64,000 nt of DNA, taken from positions 13,818,868 through 13,882,867 of the forward strand of contig CM024168.1 in assembly GCA_013433145.1 (NCBI GenBank), given 5' to 3'. The notes under the pieces were generated by a model that was not told where the DNA came from, searched no databases, and saw only the letters and a program-made list of their open reading frames with translations. The DNA comes from Ascaris suum (Eukaryota > Nematoda > Chromadorea > Rhabditida > Ascarididae). Positions 47,988 to 59,247 of the stretch are shown here, piece by piece. The position numbers were made by a program, and so were the translations under genes. The stretch's first letter is position 1, and each line of letters begins with the position of its first letter.

Positions 47988-50622
47988 ATGATGATACTCA
48001 TATTATCGCCGCTTGCCACCATTCATCTCTTCTCGTCGGTACGTATATTTCGTTCATTGCAAAATAAAGAAATAGAATCTTCTTCCCTTCTCTTTTTAGC
48101 CTCGTCCTCTTCCCTCACTCATCATCACTCTTTCCGTCTCCCTTTTATGAATTTGGACTGACCTTTAGACATAGTAGCACTAGTTTCAAAACCATCAAAC
48201 GGCAATATTAGACATTCGCGAGGATATTTCGAATGTTTCTTCACATGTACGACAACCTAAAAGAAAGAAAGGTCTCTGTTGCATAAGGCTAACCAAGAAA
48301 AGAAGGATTTCTATAGGATTTCAGAAATTTGCACACAAAATATACCAATGGTTGGGCGATTCCATTGCGTAACTTCGAATGTTTAAAGAACATCAAACAG
48401 ATTCGAAATGCTGATACTACAACCAGAAAGTGTCTTAAAACGCTGATGAGAGAACGTTTTTGGATTTGAAGGAAGGTGTTCGATTTTCAGAAAGTTTCCG
48501 AAAGTGAAGAAAAAATGGTTTTCCAGAAGTCCGTAGTGCAAAAAAGTCGTCTTGAAATGTGCAAATTGCGAGAAATCGTCATGATCACAAAGAAACCATT
48601 GTGCAACCATTATGTAATGCAAAGATTGCAAGAAAAAGCCTGCTCAATGCAGAAAAAAGACAGTTTCAAATTTACCTCATTGCAAAAAATCGTCTCAAAG
48701 TCACAATGTGCGGAAACAAATTCTTCCTACGATTAAACGATCGAATCAGCTAAGTGCAAAAAAACTGCGGCAAAAGGCAGCCATATATACTGTTTTATGT
48801 CGCTTTCATGCAGTGCTAGAATTAGTTTCATAGAATTGCTCACATAAAAATTGGTTCTTTCCAAAGTTTCTATTATCGGCGTATCGCATTGTTGGTGACT
48901 TCAAATGTATTTAATCGCTCGCAAGCAAATTTGGATTAAAAACGTGAAGGGATTTCCCCTTGAAAGAAATTATTTGCTGAGTGAAATAATAAATACCGCA
49001 TGAATTATGATATCATCAAAATGCGAACTATTCAAAAAGCCTTTAAAGTCTCTGCATCTCCTAAAGGTAAAGATATAAGGACGGATGATTAAATTGGGAA
49101 TGACGTTGCATAACTGGCAACATTTTACAGGTATTTATTGTGGTATCAACGCAACAGGTATCACTGCAACAAACTGAAAAAACGAGCGCAACTCGAAATT
49201 ATAATGATACTTTGGGGTTGCAAAGTGTAACAACGGTAAAAAGTGCCCTCATTAATACTCCTGATATGACAGCAGGAAACATTACAAGCGGGATGGCTAC
49301 CAGCTCCAGTAGGAAGAAATTTGTTGGTGATGGAAGAGACAACGTGACGGCAGGTACTGATATTTCCAATATTACCCATGTTGTCGCCACCAAAGACAAT
49401 GAGAACGTAACTAAGCAATTGTTTGGTATGAGCAGCAACTACCAAAGGAATGCCGACGAGAAAAACTTCACGATCGTTGCGGAGCCAGAGAACACTGAAG
49501 AGGCAGTCAAAAAAATAGAACCTGGAGAAATGCCATTGTCACCATCATCCTCGCCGCGAGCACATTCAAAAATGCCATCATCAATATCATCATCGACACT
49601 GGGGCCAGAAGAACCACCATCGCGAGAAATAAAAGGAGTAGAGGTCCAAGAAACGTCAACGCCAATAGAACAGCGGAAAATGGCCGGAGGAGAAGGGAAT
49701 AAATTGCATCAGACGCCAACTGAGCAAACGAAACAAAAAAATGAGTCGTGTTAGTGTTCTTGACGTTCTATGTTTGCTTATCAGTAGCTTACTTTTGCTT
49801 ACAATTTGCAACAGTGACAGTAACAAAAGATAAATGGTAATTGCAGAGAACAGCGGATGACGATAGCGCTTAAGGGCAAATGATTTACCTAAATACTTAT
49901 GGAGGAAGGGAATGGAAAAAGAGTCCTTAAATTATTACAGCTCGAAATTATTACTTGGCAGTTGCCAATACGAGCAGTACATGATTACACAGACGGTAAT
50001 ACTGTTTTCGTCGAACTGTGATCAAGATAGAACTAATTTGCTATTTCTTCCCAGCAATAAACAGAGCAACGCAAATATTTATCGCTGCATTTCATTCATC
50101 GCTTCTAGCAATGCGGCTACGAGTATTCATCGTTCGCGTATTGAGAGAACGGTCGTTTCGCATCGATCGAATCCTAGAAATTAACAACTTTTTTGATTGA
50201 GAAAACGCCATTCTTAAAAGTACTAAACGAACGCAAACTGAAGACTTGAGCTGAGGTCATAGAATATTCCACATTTTATTATTAAATAATGAACTTCTCC
50301 CTCACCTTCTCAAAAAAGTGATTCGAAATTCATAAAATAATTCGCCAGAACTGTAACTCATTGCTCATGTAGACAACAAGACGATGGGACGCTAAAGTAG
50401 AACAAGTTTGAATGCACAATGGCGTTAAACGTTATTAGAAATATATTTGCTCGTTGATGGTAAAGAATTTCAGTTCGGTGGATTTTTTTCGGAGTGGCCG
50501 GCTTTTCGCTAATGGCAGCTATCGCATCAGCAACGTTACTTGCACTAACCTACACCGGTGTCATATTGGCTCCACCACGAAAACCTACACCTCCAAATGT
50601 GCTACCACCTGCGGTCCTCTAA
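47988..50622 (+). CDS. Predicted type I membrane protein with Ser/Thr-rich ectodomain, paralogue A
   Basis: I do not recognise this as a named family. Proposed exons: 47988-48038 (MMILILSPLATIHLFSS, a hydrophobic signal-like start), 49131-49749 (206 codons) and 50474-50622; about 272 residues. Exon 2 is rich in Ser, Thr, Asn, Glu and Lys with several N-glycosylation sequons (NITS, NVTA, NITH, NVTK, NFTI) and almost no Cys, as in a mucin-like stalk. Exon 3 starts RWIFFGVAG, then the hydrophobic helix SLMAAIASATLLALTYTGV, then a Pro-rich tail ending PPAVL. The donor T-GTTAGT, intron phases (0, then 1) and length of exon 3 (149 bases) equal those of the gene at 55192. The membrane exon and exon 2 are well supported by that pairing; exon 1 is the weakest and could lie elsewhere in 46600-49130. 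Confidence 0.6.
48535..48780. repeat. Degenerate short A-rich repeats in the first intron of paralogue A
   Basis: Words of the type TGCAAA(T/A)TGCGAGAAA and TGCAAAAAATCGTC recur irregularly (for example near 48537, 48558, 48616, 48680 and 48756). They keep one 86-codon frame open by composition, which I take as chance. Confidence 0.4.
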
Positions 50623-51860
50623 CTAATTCACTGTGTCTGCAAAATACGTTGTTTACCTGCCACCAGTCCTCATTCCATTGTCCAATCTCATCTCTTTGCC
50701 GGACTACTAAATCTCTCATTTCTTTTCTGTGTCCTAAACTGATCCCGATAAAATTCATTGGAATATCGCAGCAAATTCGAAAGCTACGAGGCCGGTATTG
50801 TAACCTACAACAATAACGAGTGGATTTGCATCTTTTTTATATCGTAATGGGGAGACTTCAATGGGGCAGGACCGACTCCATCCAGTAGGTTGTTGAGTCG
50901 CCCCTATTACAAGATAGCGGACTAGACCAATGAATGGGGTGCCAAAGGCATAAGCCTTGGGTTTGGCGAGCCATATTTAGGAGCTAGTGACGACGATCAT
51001 TAGATTTTGAAGCGATTCATGCAACTCTTTGATGGTTCACCATGCGAGCATATCGTTCGATTGTGTTGAACTTCTGCAGTACTAATAGCAATGAGATATT
51101 TCCTCTTCCTTGCATCATTTCTGTGACTCCGCGGATTGTTTCATAAATGTGTAGCTTCACCTCGTTGACTTGCTTTATCACGCAAACATTGAACAATTGC
51201 AGCGCTAAAAGTGTCATCATGTTCTATGCGAGTATCGTATATATGGTAGGATAGTGTAACCAATATGGTCGAAATTCTACGTGGCAAAGTAGATTTAGGG
51301 TGGATAATTGATAAAATTGAGCAAGAAAAGCATTTTGTCCATGTCCAACTGTAAGTACCTCAGGTAAACAAAAGGTAAACAAACTGTTTACACCTAGTGT
51401 TCCATCCATGCAAATGGTTGTTACATTAGAGAACCTCAACCCTGCAGTTGCTAGATATCGCAGCTCTCGGACCTCGAGCGAACAGTGCACTTGTGAACCT
51501 CGCGAAATCATTCAGCTCAATAAACGATAAACTTCGATATGTGGAATGGAGGTTTTTGCAGAGAAAAATCATATATTGTGTATTTGAGTAAAAATAAAAA
51601 GATGCGAGAAAAAACAGTTGCGAGTACTTCAACAGTTTGTTCGTTGCGAAGTTTTGAAAGAACGACTTTCATACGACGGAGACTAATTCCGTATTGAGGC
51701 GTGCATCATTTACATTAGCCAAACTCAGCGAAATTTGTGTACGTCAATGACGTCATCTGCCAACTTTCTAAAATATTCTCTCCTCTACAGTTTCACAATA
51801 CCTCAATAACTCGTGTTGGCGTCGATTTCTCCAGAGTTTTGCACATTTCCACAATCATCT

Positions 51861-51928
51861 AACTATATAAGAAACTCTATCGGAGCAAAAATTTAACTAT
51901 ATAAGAAACTCTACCGGAACGAAGGCCA
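51861..51928. repeat. Two-unit direct repeat, period 34
   Basis: AACTATATAAGAAACTCTA begins at 51861 and again at 51895, each followed by (T/C)CGGA(G/A)C. The copies differ at a few sites. It may represent a small recent duplication. Confidence 0.85.
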
Positions 51929-52212
51929 AGACACGTATTCTTATCGCTGATTTCTTCACGAAAAATAGAACCAGTGCATATTTGGCTGAAATTGTTCCTA
52001 TCAATCGCTGAAGCGACGGCTCGAGGGCAAATATTATGAGGAACGCTTCTAGGCTTAGAAGGAGGCATAATCTTTAAATCATGGGTAGTGAATTATTTCC
52101 GAAATCTGTGGTAACTATACCCCTCACCGTTGCACGGTGTTTCGATTTTCGCCGCCTCATCGGAGCCGTTTTCGCGCTGGCTTATTCATCGTTTTTCTGC
52201 AGCCTTTACTAT

Positions 52213-52431
52213 CCGAAACTGTGTGTTCATAGCCAGGTTTGACAACTTCAACAAAAGTGAAAGCAGAAGGAAATTGCACAGATGCTAAGCGACACGTTGC
52301 GAATTGTTCTTTAGGTGCCACTAGAGCTAGTGAATATCGAAATGCCGCGAATAGAGAAGAAACAACATATTTCAAGAAAACGGTTCTTAATTCAATGTTG
52401 GCCGGCTGTAATTCACTGTTATATCGCCTTG
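52213..52431 (+). other. Possible isolated coding exon of unknown gene
   Basis: Open frame after an AG near 52212, ending at a good donor, GGTGAGC, near 52431. The product contains NCTD and NCSL sequons, AREE-type charged stretches and spaced Cys residues (ending LAGCNSLLYRLG), which reads more like real protein than neighbouring frames. In another frame a 53-codon ORF starts at 52081 (MGSELFPKSVV) with a hydrophobic middle and overlaps it, so both cannot be used together. No homologue is recognised; a further-diverged relative of the flanking genes is possible but unsupported. Confidence 0.3.
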
Positions 52432-55191
52432 GTGAGCGCGATTTTGTTCCACTGAAAGGTTGTCCATGTAATGGAGCAACTGTGCTTAGCTGGAGCGTCA
52501 GTTAGCCACTTTTCCGCGTAGGGTTACGATGCTGGTTGCAAGGAACGTTCCCTTCGAATCAAACAATGCTGGCTCGCCATTCATCTTTTCAATACCGCTG
52601 CTTTCGCCTTCTACATTTATCTTACCTCAGTACGCACTCACCCGTGTCATCAACATCACAGACTTGAATAAGTAGACCTTTGATATGCAAGCATACGAAC
52701 AAGAAGCTTGAAGCAACAAACGCAACAACGCAACAAGCTGCATAAATGGAATGGCATCACTTCACTCGACGTAGCTTGTCGCACGACTCATAACACGTTT
52801 GCTTCGGAACTGGACTGTACCATGTGCTGTTAGTGAAAGCAGCACAGGTTACCGTTTCCTTCCTTTTCGTACGCGTCGAGCTTAGCAAATGACTGTTCAG
52901 TTCTTAATAATTGTCTTCAAGGTGTACAAAAATTCATCGTTGGCACACATCCTCCACTTCCATAAAAACTAATACGACTTATTAAAAGAGTTGTTACGGC
53001 TTTATCCTAGAGAGACAGCTCGAAAAAAAGAAGAAGTGAGTGGTAACTCGCTCATGAATCTCTTCACTTCTATATGAATTTTTTATCAAGAGGCATTTGA
53101 CAACTCATTGTGAGGAAATGGATAACGTAGGTAGTTTTAGTGCTAGAGGATGGCAGATTTAAAGGTCTCATCCAAAATACTTGAGAATTTATGACGATTT
53201 TTTTCACCTCGCCCACTGAAGTAGCGACTAGACTATATGCAAGATCCTATAGTTTTTATGCACCGAGTCCATTCAATATCTCGAATAGAGTCGGGTGATT
53301 TCAATGTCGCTTGAAATTAAGTGCTAATCAGATGACTGATATTTTCGCATTTTAGATCACAAGAGATATGAAAGTGCTTTCTACAATGCATCTTAGCATC
53401 AACCGAAAATACTTGCAGTTCACTGGCTGTAGTTCACAAGCGCCGCACTCCCTCAATCATTTATCCCTCTCCGTTATTACCAGATCACCAAATTAAAACC
53501 ACTTCATTTTGTTGGTCACCGACGACTTCATGCAATAAAATGTTAACATCAAAGCACAACGTAAGCTGCACGGAAAGAAAAGGCGTTTCGATCCTCCGAA
53601 GCCGACTAATTAAAACAGTATCATCCAGCTTTCAGAAGATCCTTTTCTAATAAACGGCTTTGAAATAAAAGTACCAAATTTTGACTTGAGCCGGCTTACC
53701 GGTTCCCACTCTCCACCTGCTGCTCCTATCTCTAAAAGAGGGGACATGAAAGCATTTTCGTTTAACTCGTTCCATCAATCAACATTTCATGAAGCGATAT
53801 TCACTTTCACAAAATTTGAATTTTTGCGTCACATATTGCATCTGCTCCAGTTTAATGAGGATTCATCCCTCATACGGCATCATGCCCAATGGCACCATCA
53901 TTTTCATCTTTCTTCTTTCACGGTACGCTTGGTACGGCATCAACTTCCCTCAAGCGTCGTTCCGTCGGAAGGAATTCCGGCAAAAAATATCAACGCCGGC
54001 AAGTTTCTAGGAACTTTTCTTCGTATTCTGTGAAAAGTTCAATATCACTGGATGAATCCTTCAGTGAAAGAAACGATATATATATTTGGCTATGTCAGTA
54101 TGCCTGTAAAAGGACCGTATAATGTATGCTAGTTGTACCAGTCTTCCACTCCCCTCCCCCCTTTCTTATATTCAGACATCCACATGATCAGAAAAAAAAA
54201 GAAAAAGGAAAGGAAGGATGGAGTCCTCGCACCCGATCTAAACAAAAAACTATAGCGATGCAGGAGAAGATTTGCTGCCTCAAACGGCATCGAGGCACCA
54301 AAGACGCGACCAGATCCGTCCTAGAGCACTGAGGTGACATTAAAAATTGCGGGATTCTTGCAAGGGAGCAAGAGGTTTGGCTGATCTTCACTTAGAGATT
54401 TGAAATGTGTGTTTCAGTCTGAAAGAGTAGCACTCACCTTATCAAAGTATGATTTCATTCAACGGTACGATTCCTTTCTATGCCCACAACTTCAGTGTAA
54501 CAACCAGCAGATACGTCGGCTTTGATTTCGAGAGGTCATCGGAAGCACATACGCTGCAACATCACTCTAGCCATATGAAAAACAACGTGCTTACTGACTG
54601 CATTAGAGTATTGAACCGGCAACCGAAGATGTTGGGAGCAGGCATGTCTCGAGGATGAAACTGAGATAGTAACCTAATGAGGACATACGTACCGATAAGA
54701 GGTGATCAGTTCCCTTATGTGGTGCTTTTCGGCTCAACGATCGTTGACAGTGAGACTCCGATTCGAGAGTCCGGAAAGGATGACTGCATCTAAATGCATC
54801 AGAATGCGCCAGTGGTGTGCACATGTGGAAACGAGCGCTACTGACTTAACACAATAGTAGTACTGCTGTTAGTTAACGCCAATAATTCGCCTTTTCTTGG
54901 CACCACCATTAACAAATTCGACCACAGTGAAAGCAGTCGACAGCTGGTCCATGAATGAAGCTCAAACTCTATCGGCTACAGCAGTGGAGGATGAAATAAG
55001 GCGTCGCAAAAATGTGAGATACCTTTTATTCAGTATGGTGAACACGACAGCAACATTGCTGATCCCCAAATTGTAAATTAAGGAAGAACTGTCACCATTA
55101 TTACTGCTATCATTACTGTTATTACTTTCGTCAACAACAGATTATCAACACTATTATTATCACTGTTACTTTTAAGCTGGAAGTTTCAGGT

Positions 55192-57292
55192 ATGGAAAGA
55201 CGGTTTCCATCAGCTGCATTTATGCTGCTATCCTCTGTTGTTGTCAGTCTGCCCTCAACGGTAAGTTGTAGATTCTTCTCGAAAATTGCGCACCTTTGTT
55301 CAGTTATCTTGCGAAGAAAGCCCTTAATGATATGCTGTTTCCATAAGCACTGGATTTAAATCTTCAATGATTCATTTCCTGTGTAGCATCAACCCCGCCA
55401 CTCACACTCAAGTTAAGTGAACTGGAAAGAAACCATATGAAATCACTTTTAAGCAATACGCAGCAATCCGCTCCCAATGCAAAATTCAGCTTGTCGAAGA
55501 CAATTTTGTGGAATCAGTGGGCTTGAGGTGAAAACGTCAGGAATGGCTAAAGATCAGTAATAAGAGCCGACAGAGATACCAAAAACCAGGAGGAGGTTCT
55601 CGAAAATCGTAGATTAGAAATAACGCAGTGAGGTGATCCAATGAGTTTCCCGACATTCAGAAAAAAGTGAGCAATGACAGAGAAGAACAAATACCTGAAA
55701 GATAGAAATCCACGCAAATACATGTGGACAAACCGACTCATCTAATCGGCTAGTGCAAACGGTCGGGTCGCTTACACTTCTGCATATTCTTTGGAGTGAT
55801 GAGAACATTTGTCGTGAGGGTCCATTGGCACTGAGCAGCATGCCTCAGCTCATGGTTGCATCAAATCTTAGGGAATTTCGAGCGGATATCCACTTCCTTA
55901 GACGATATGGTTGCACCAAATCATCTAATGTCTTGATTTCAGGAACGTTTTACTATATCGGCGGAGAATTCGTCAACGATTGTCCAAAAATCATTAGGAG
56001 ATTTATTAGCTGTTAATAAAACGACGGACGGTATTACGCTTACGAATGAGAGTAACGCTGAAAATTCATCTGCTGAGGCCGTAACGCACAGCAACATCAA
56101 CAATATTAGTTACCTTACGGCTAAACAACAGAGTGGCACTAGTGAAAAACCATTACCTCGTGCCGCAAATGGCAGTCACTTGATGCAACCATTTACTCGC
56201 AACCCGACAACTGCTTACCCTTCTCGACATTACTATTATACTACGGCTACAACTCAAAAAACGTCAGGACCCACAACAAACGCCTACGGATTTGCTTTTG
56301 CTACATCAATAGCCGATATCCCTATACGAGCGACTACCACTTTTGGCGAAGACTCGAGTAGATATGAGCGTTCAACGGTGACGAAACAGTCAAGCAAATT
56401 GAATAGAGCGACTACCACGTTTGGCGAAGACTCGAGTAGAGATGAGCGTTCAACGGTGACGAAACAGTCAAGCAAATTGAATAGAGCGACTACCACGTTT
56501 GGCGAAGACTCGAGTAGAGATGAGCGTTCAACGGTGACGAAACAGTCAAGTAAATTGAATACCCTACGGCAAACATTCCAACCACATGAGGGCGCCGCAA
56601 TCCAGGGATTGGCCACATCTCCAAAATTACAAAAGATATTCAGTTAGTCGTCTCGTTGTAAATAATTGAAATCAATAACAATCCAAGAGTTTCACATCCA
56701 CTTGCTTATAGTCCATCATTCGAGTATTTCTATTCCTGGCGCTGGGTAGGCGATTATGTGCAAAAAAGGATGCCGACACGAAAATGGAACGATGGGGAAT
56801 CTTCAGTGAATGGTCCAGTGGTCCAGGGAACGCATATTCCCGTTCTGGTGGATCGAACAGTTTGACGGTACTATGCCTAACAAGAAGGGTAAGCTGCGGT
56901 CGACATAGAAATGTTCCATCGTTACAAATTTGGCAACTACGACAACTTGCCCCAGTTGGATGGAAGACAACTTGTCCCGATTTTTAAGTTACTCGAAAAG
57001 TAATTCATCGTAACACCGATCATTAGAGCAACTTACAAAAGTGTATATTGATGTTAGCACAGCTGAGCTCTTTCGATTTAGCTACCGACAATACAGCACA
57101 GTGCTCAATTCACTTAAAAAATAGAGCATTTACATTGCTTTAGGTCGAAAAATATTGATCGCAATATCAGCTTTCTCAACAACTGCTTGTGCAATATCAA
57201 TCGCGTTGTTCGCACTCATTTATACGGGAAAAATTATGGCTCCCAACGTTACGCCCACATCTCCGGATATGCATTCCACAACAAATCTTTGA
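55192..57292 (+). CDS. Predicted type I membrane protein with Ser/Thr-rich ectodomain and 26-residue repeats, paralogue B
   Basis: Unnamed family; tandem paralogue of the gene at 47988. Exons: 55192-55260, 55943-56642, 57144-57292; phases 0 and 1 close exactly, giving 305 residues. Exon 1 is a signal peptide, MERRFPSAAFMLLSSVVVS, ending before donor GTAAGT; its start codon lies 3 bases after TTTCAG at 55184-55189, a good spliced-leader site. Exon 2 is Thr/Ser/Asn-rich with sequons (NSST, NKTT, NESN, NSSA, NNIS, NGSH) and three 26-residue repeats. It uses donor A-GTTAGT after KLQKIF, forming Ser with the next exon. Exon 3 gives RKILIAISAFSTTACAISI, then ALFALIYTG, then KIMAP and a short tail ending HSTTNL. 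The helix and YTG-x-I-(L/M)-AP tail align residue for residue with paralogue A without gaps. A surface or secreted-glycoprotein role is inference. Confidence 0.72.
56327..56560 (+). repeat. Three 78-base (26-codon) tandem repeats in paralogue B
   Basis: Units at 56327-56404, 56405-56482 and 56483-56560. Each begins RATTTFGEDSSR and ends VTKQSSKLN. Units 2 and 3 are nearly identical; unit 1 differs at a handful of bases, including Tyr for Asp after the SSR. The period is a multiple of three, so the frame is kept. Confidence 0.95.
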
Positions 57293-59247
57293 TATTTCTC
57301 TTTGTAAGTATTATCTTCTTAAACTTTATGGATAATCTTAGCAATCCCATCTTCCTTCACCCAGAAAATCGAACAAGATTTCCGGAAGAAAACAAACGCG
57401 GAAGAAATTTCAAACACGAATATATTCATATCGAAACATGCCTGCCTTCACCACAAGTGCTTTACCTCATTAATGCAAACTAGCGACCGCCATTTCAAAA
57501 ATCTATCCCCTCCCCTTTTGGCCGCTTACTATTCCTCCTGGTGAGTACCGGTCAACTCTCTATATTTTGACGCTGAGCCCGTTATAAAGCACCGTATTCT
57601 TAAACACTGAGCTTAATATTCACAAACTGGTTGGATAGTACTAACAAGAGTACTTGTCTTAGATTGGAAGGAACGAACCGATGAAGAAGCAGTAATCTCA
57701 GAAAGAACACTCTGGCCAATCTGATAGCACAGTAACTCTCTATCTGCAAGTTGCGGAAAAGTATGTCTGAAAGCAATTTGGCACTCTGAAGTGGTCGCTG
57801 CCTTCTGCTTTACGTTTCTGTACGTACACTGCCTCACTCAACATGTACGTCGTGTCGTGTCGTCTTTTTCTTTCCTAAATTAACGCGTATACTTCAAGTT
57901 ATTCAATATGCCATCGATAAACCTGTCATTTCTTGTTCAAATTTTAACACGCTGAAGACGTAGTATATGCCTTTGCTTCGGTTACTGCACGAACTGGCCA
58001 ATCTTAAATACGCCGTTAGATGGCGGACAAAAAGCGCAAAGACCAAGAATTCCGGGAAAAGTGGAGAGCTGGGGAAAACAGGCTCCGATTTTTTTTGGAA
58101 AAACTGTGCACGGACCGAACCCAATAACCATAAAACACCAGCGCGCCATCACAGCACCCAAGCAGCTTGGGCTTTCGGCTGGGCACCAGATTTCACTTCG
58201 ACAAGATTCATTAAGCAGCAGGGTTCTGATACCATGGGAAACTGCCTCGAATACTGTAGACATAACCACGGGAATGAAGTGAGAGATGCAAAGCTGCTTT
58301 TCTTAAAGACCTGAGAAGGGGTATGGGCACGACAAGCGTCTGGCTAGCAGGACCGCTATCCCCCAGGCTACCGACAAAAGGTAAAGTCTGTAAGATGATG
58401 TCCTTACATTCTATTCAACCTAAGTGCCTGTGTAAATCCACCGTAGGAAAGAAAAATCAAATTGGTGTAAAATGCATGGAAGTTTTTATCCTCACTTGAA
58501 CACCTATGTTTCTTTACGGAATTGACAAGCTTTTAAAGATGACATCAAAACAATCTCCCACCGACAATTTCATGACAATCGCAAAATCAAAACAACACGG
58601 CTAAAGCTTCGAACGTTCCCACAACGCCCCCGACAACTGTTAACCAACGACATCCCCATCAAGATAACCAACGAACGTGGATGGGAACGATGGATTTGAA
58701 AAACACAATAAAAACTGTGCCACCATTCCATCGGGAGGAGCGGAAGAATCCGATGCCACTCCCGCGATGTTCCACGCTCTTACGCGACGAGATATGATCA
58801 AGAGGTTGTTCTGGATTACGCTCACCAGATTTTGCAGCTTCGCCTTTAGTGGTTTCAAATGCGCAGACATATATGAACAGACACGATCAACCCTTTCAAA
58901 ATATTTCAAAGCAAACTTCCAAATGAGCGCGAAAGGATTTCTGGAGGGATTTTCTAGCGTTTTAGTGTTGATGATGGCCGACGCCATTTCTGCACTGGCT
59001 ATGCTCTAAAGAATGGAAGGGGCCAAAGGAGAGGAGCGGAAGTACAGATTGGTTGGAGCTGCACTTGACTTGCGTGGAAGAAAACATCCTTACTCCATGA
59101 TCACTAACAGCTGCGGCCTTAACATAAAAAAGCATGGAAGGACATGAATAACTTTATCAAAAGCAATCAAACATCGCCGACAAGCAACACAATTCACCGA
59201 AACATGTAAAGAATAATTTCATAAGCCAACTCAGTCGGTTCCCCTTG
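57293..59247. other. Spacer between paralogue B and rpn-10, unexplained mid-GC block
   Basis: Contains the 3' ends of two convergent genes. Around 57960-58320 and 58640-59010 the sequence is less AT-rich than its surroundings and open in several frames on both strands, which usually marks a repeat rather than a gene. No family, start or splice chain could be established. No clear AATAAA was seen for rpn-10 within 300 bases after its stop. Confidence 0.4.

Larger units (their letters stand above)
50623..55191. other. Spacer between the two mucin-like paralogues
   Basis: About 4.6 kb without a confirmed gene. It holds a short direct repeat at 51861-51928 and one possible exon at 52213-52431 (listed separately). 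No second copy of the membrane exon (YTG followed by hydrophobic residues and Ala-Pro) was found, so I see no third paralogue. Confidence 0.45.

Noticed and set aside
47837..48022. Minus-strand 61-codon frame with coiled-coil-like Lys/Glu heptads
   Set aside because: No start context, splice partners or homologue; it overlaps the proposed signal exon of paralogue A on the other strand.
56784..56987. FSEWSSGP stretch resembling a thrombospondin type 1 start
   Set aside because: Lacks the Cys pattern of that domain and lies in the second intron of paralogue B by phase.
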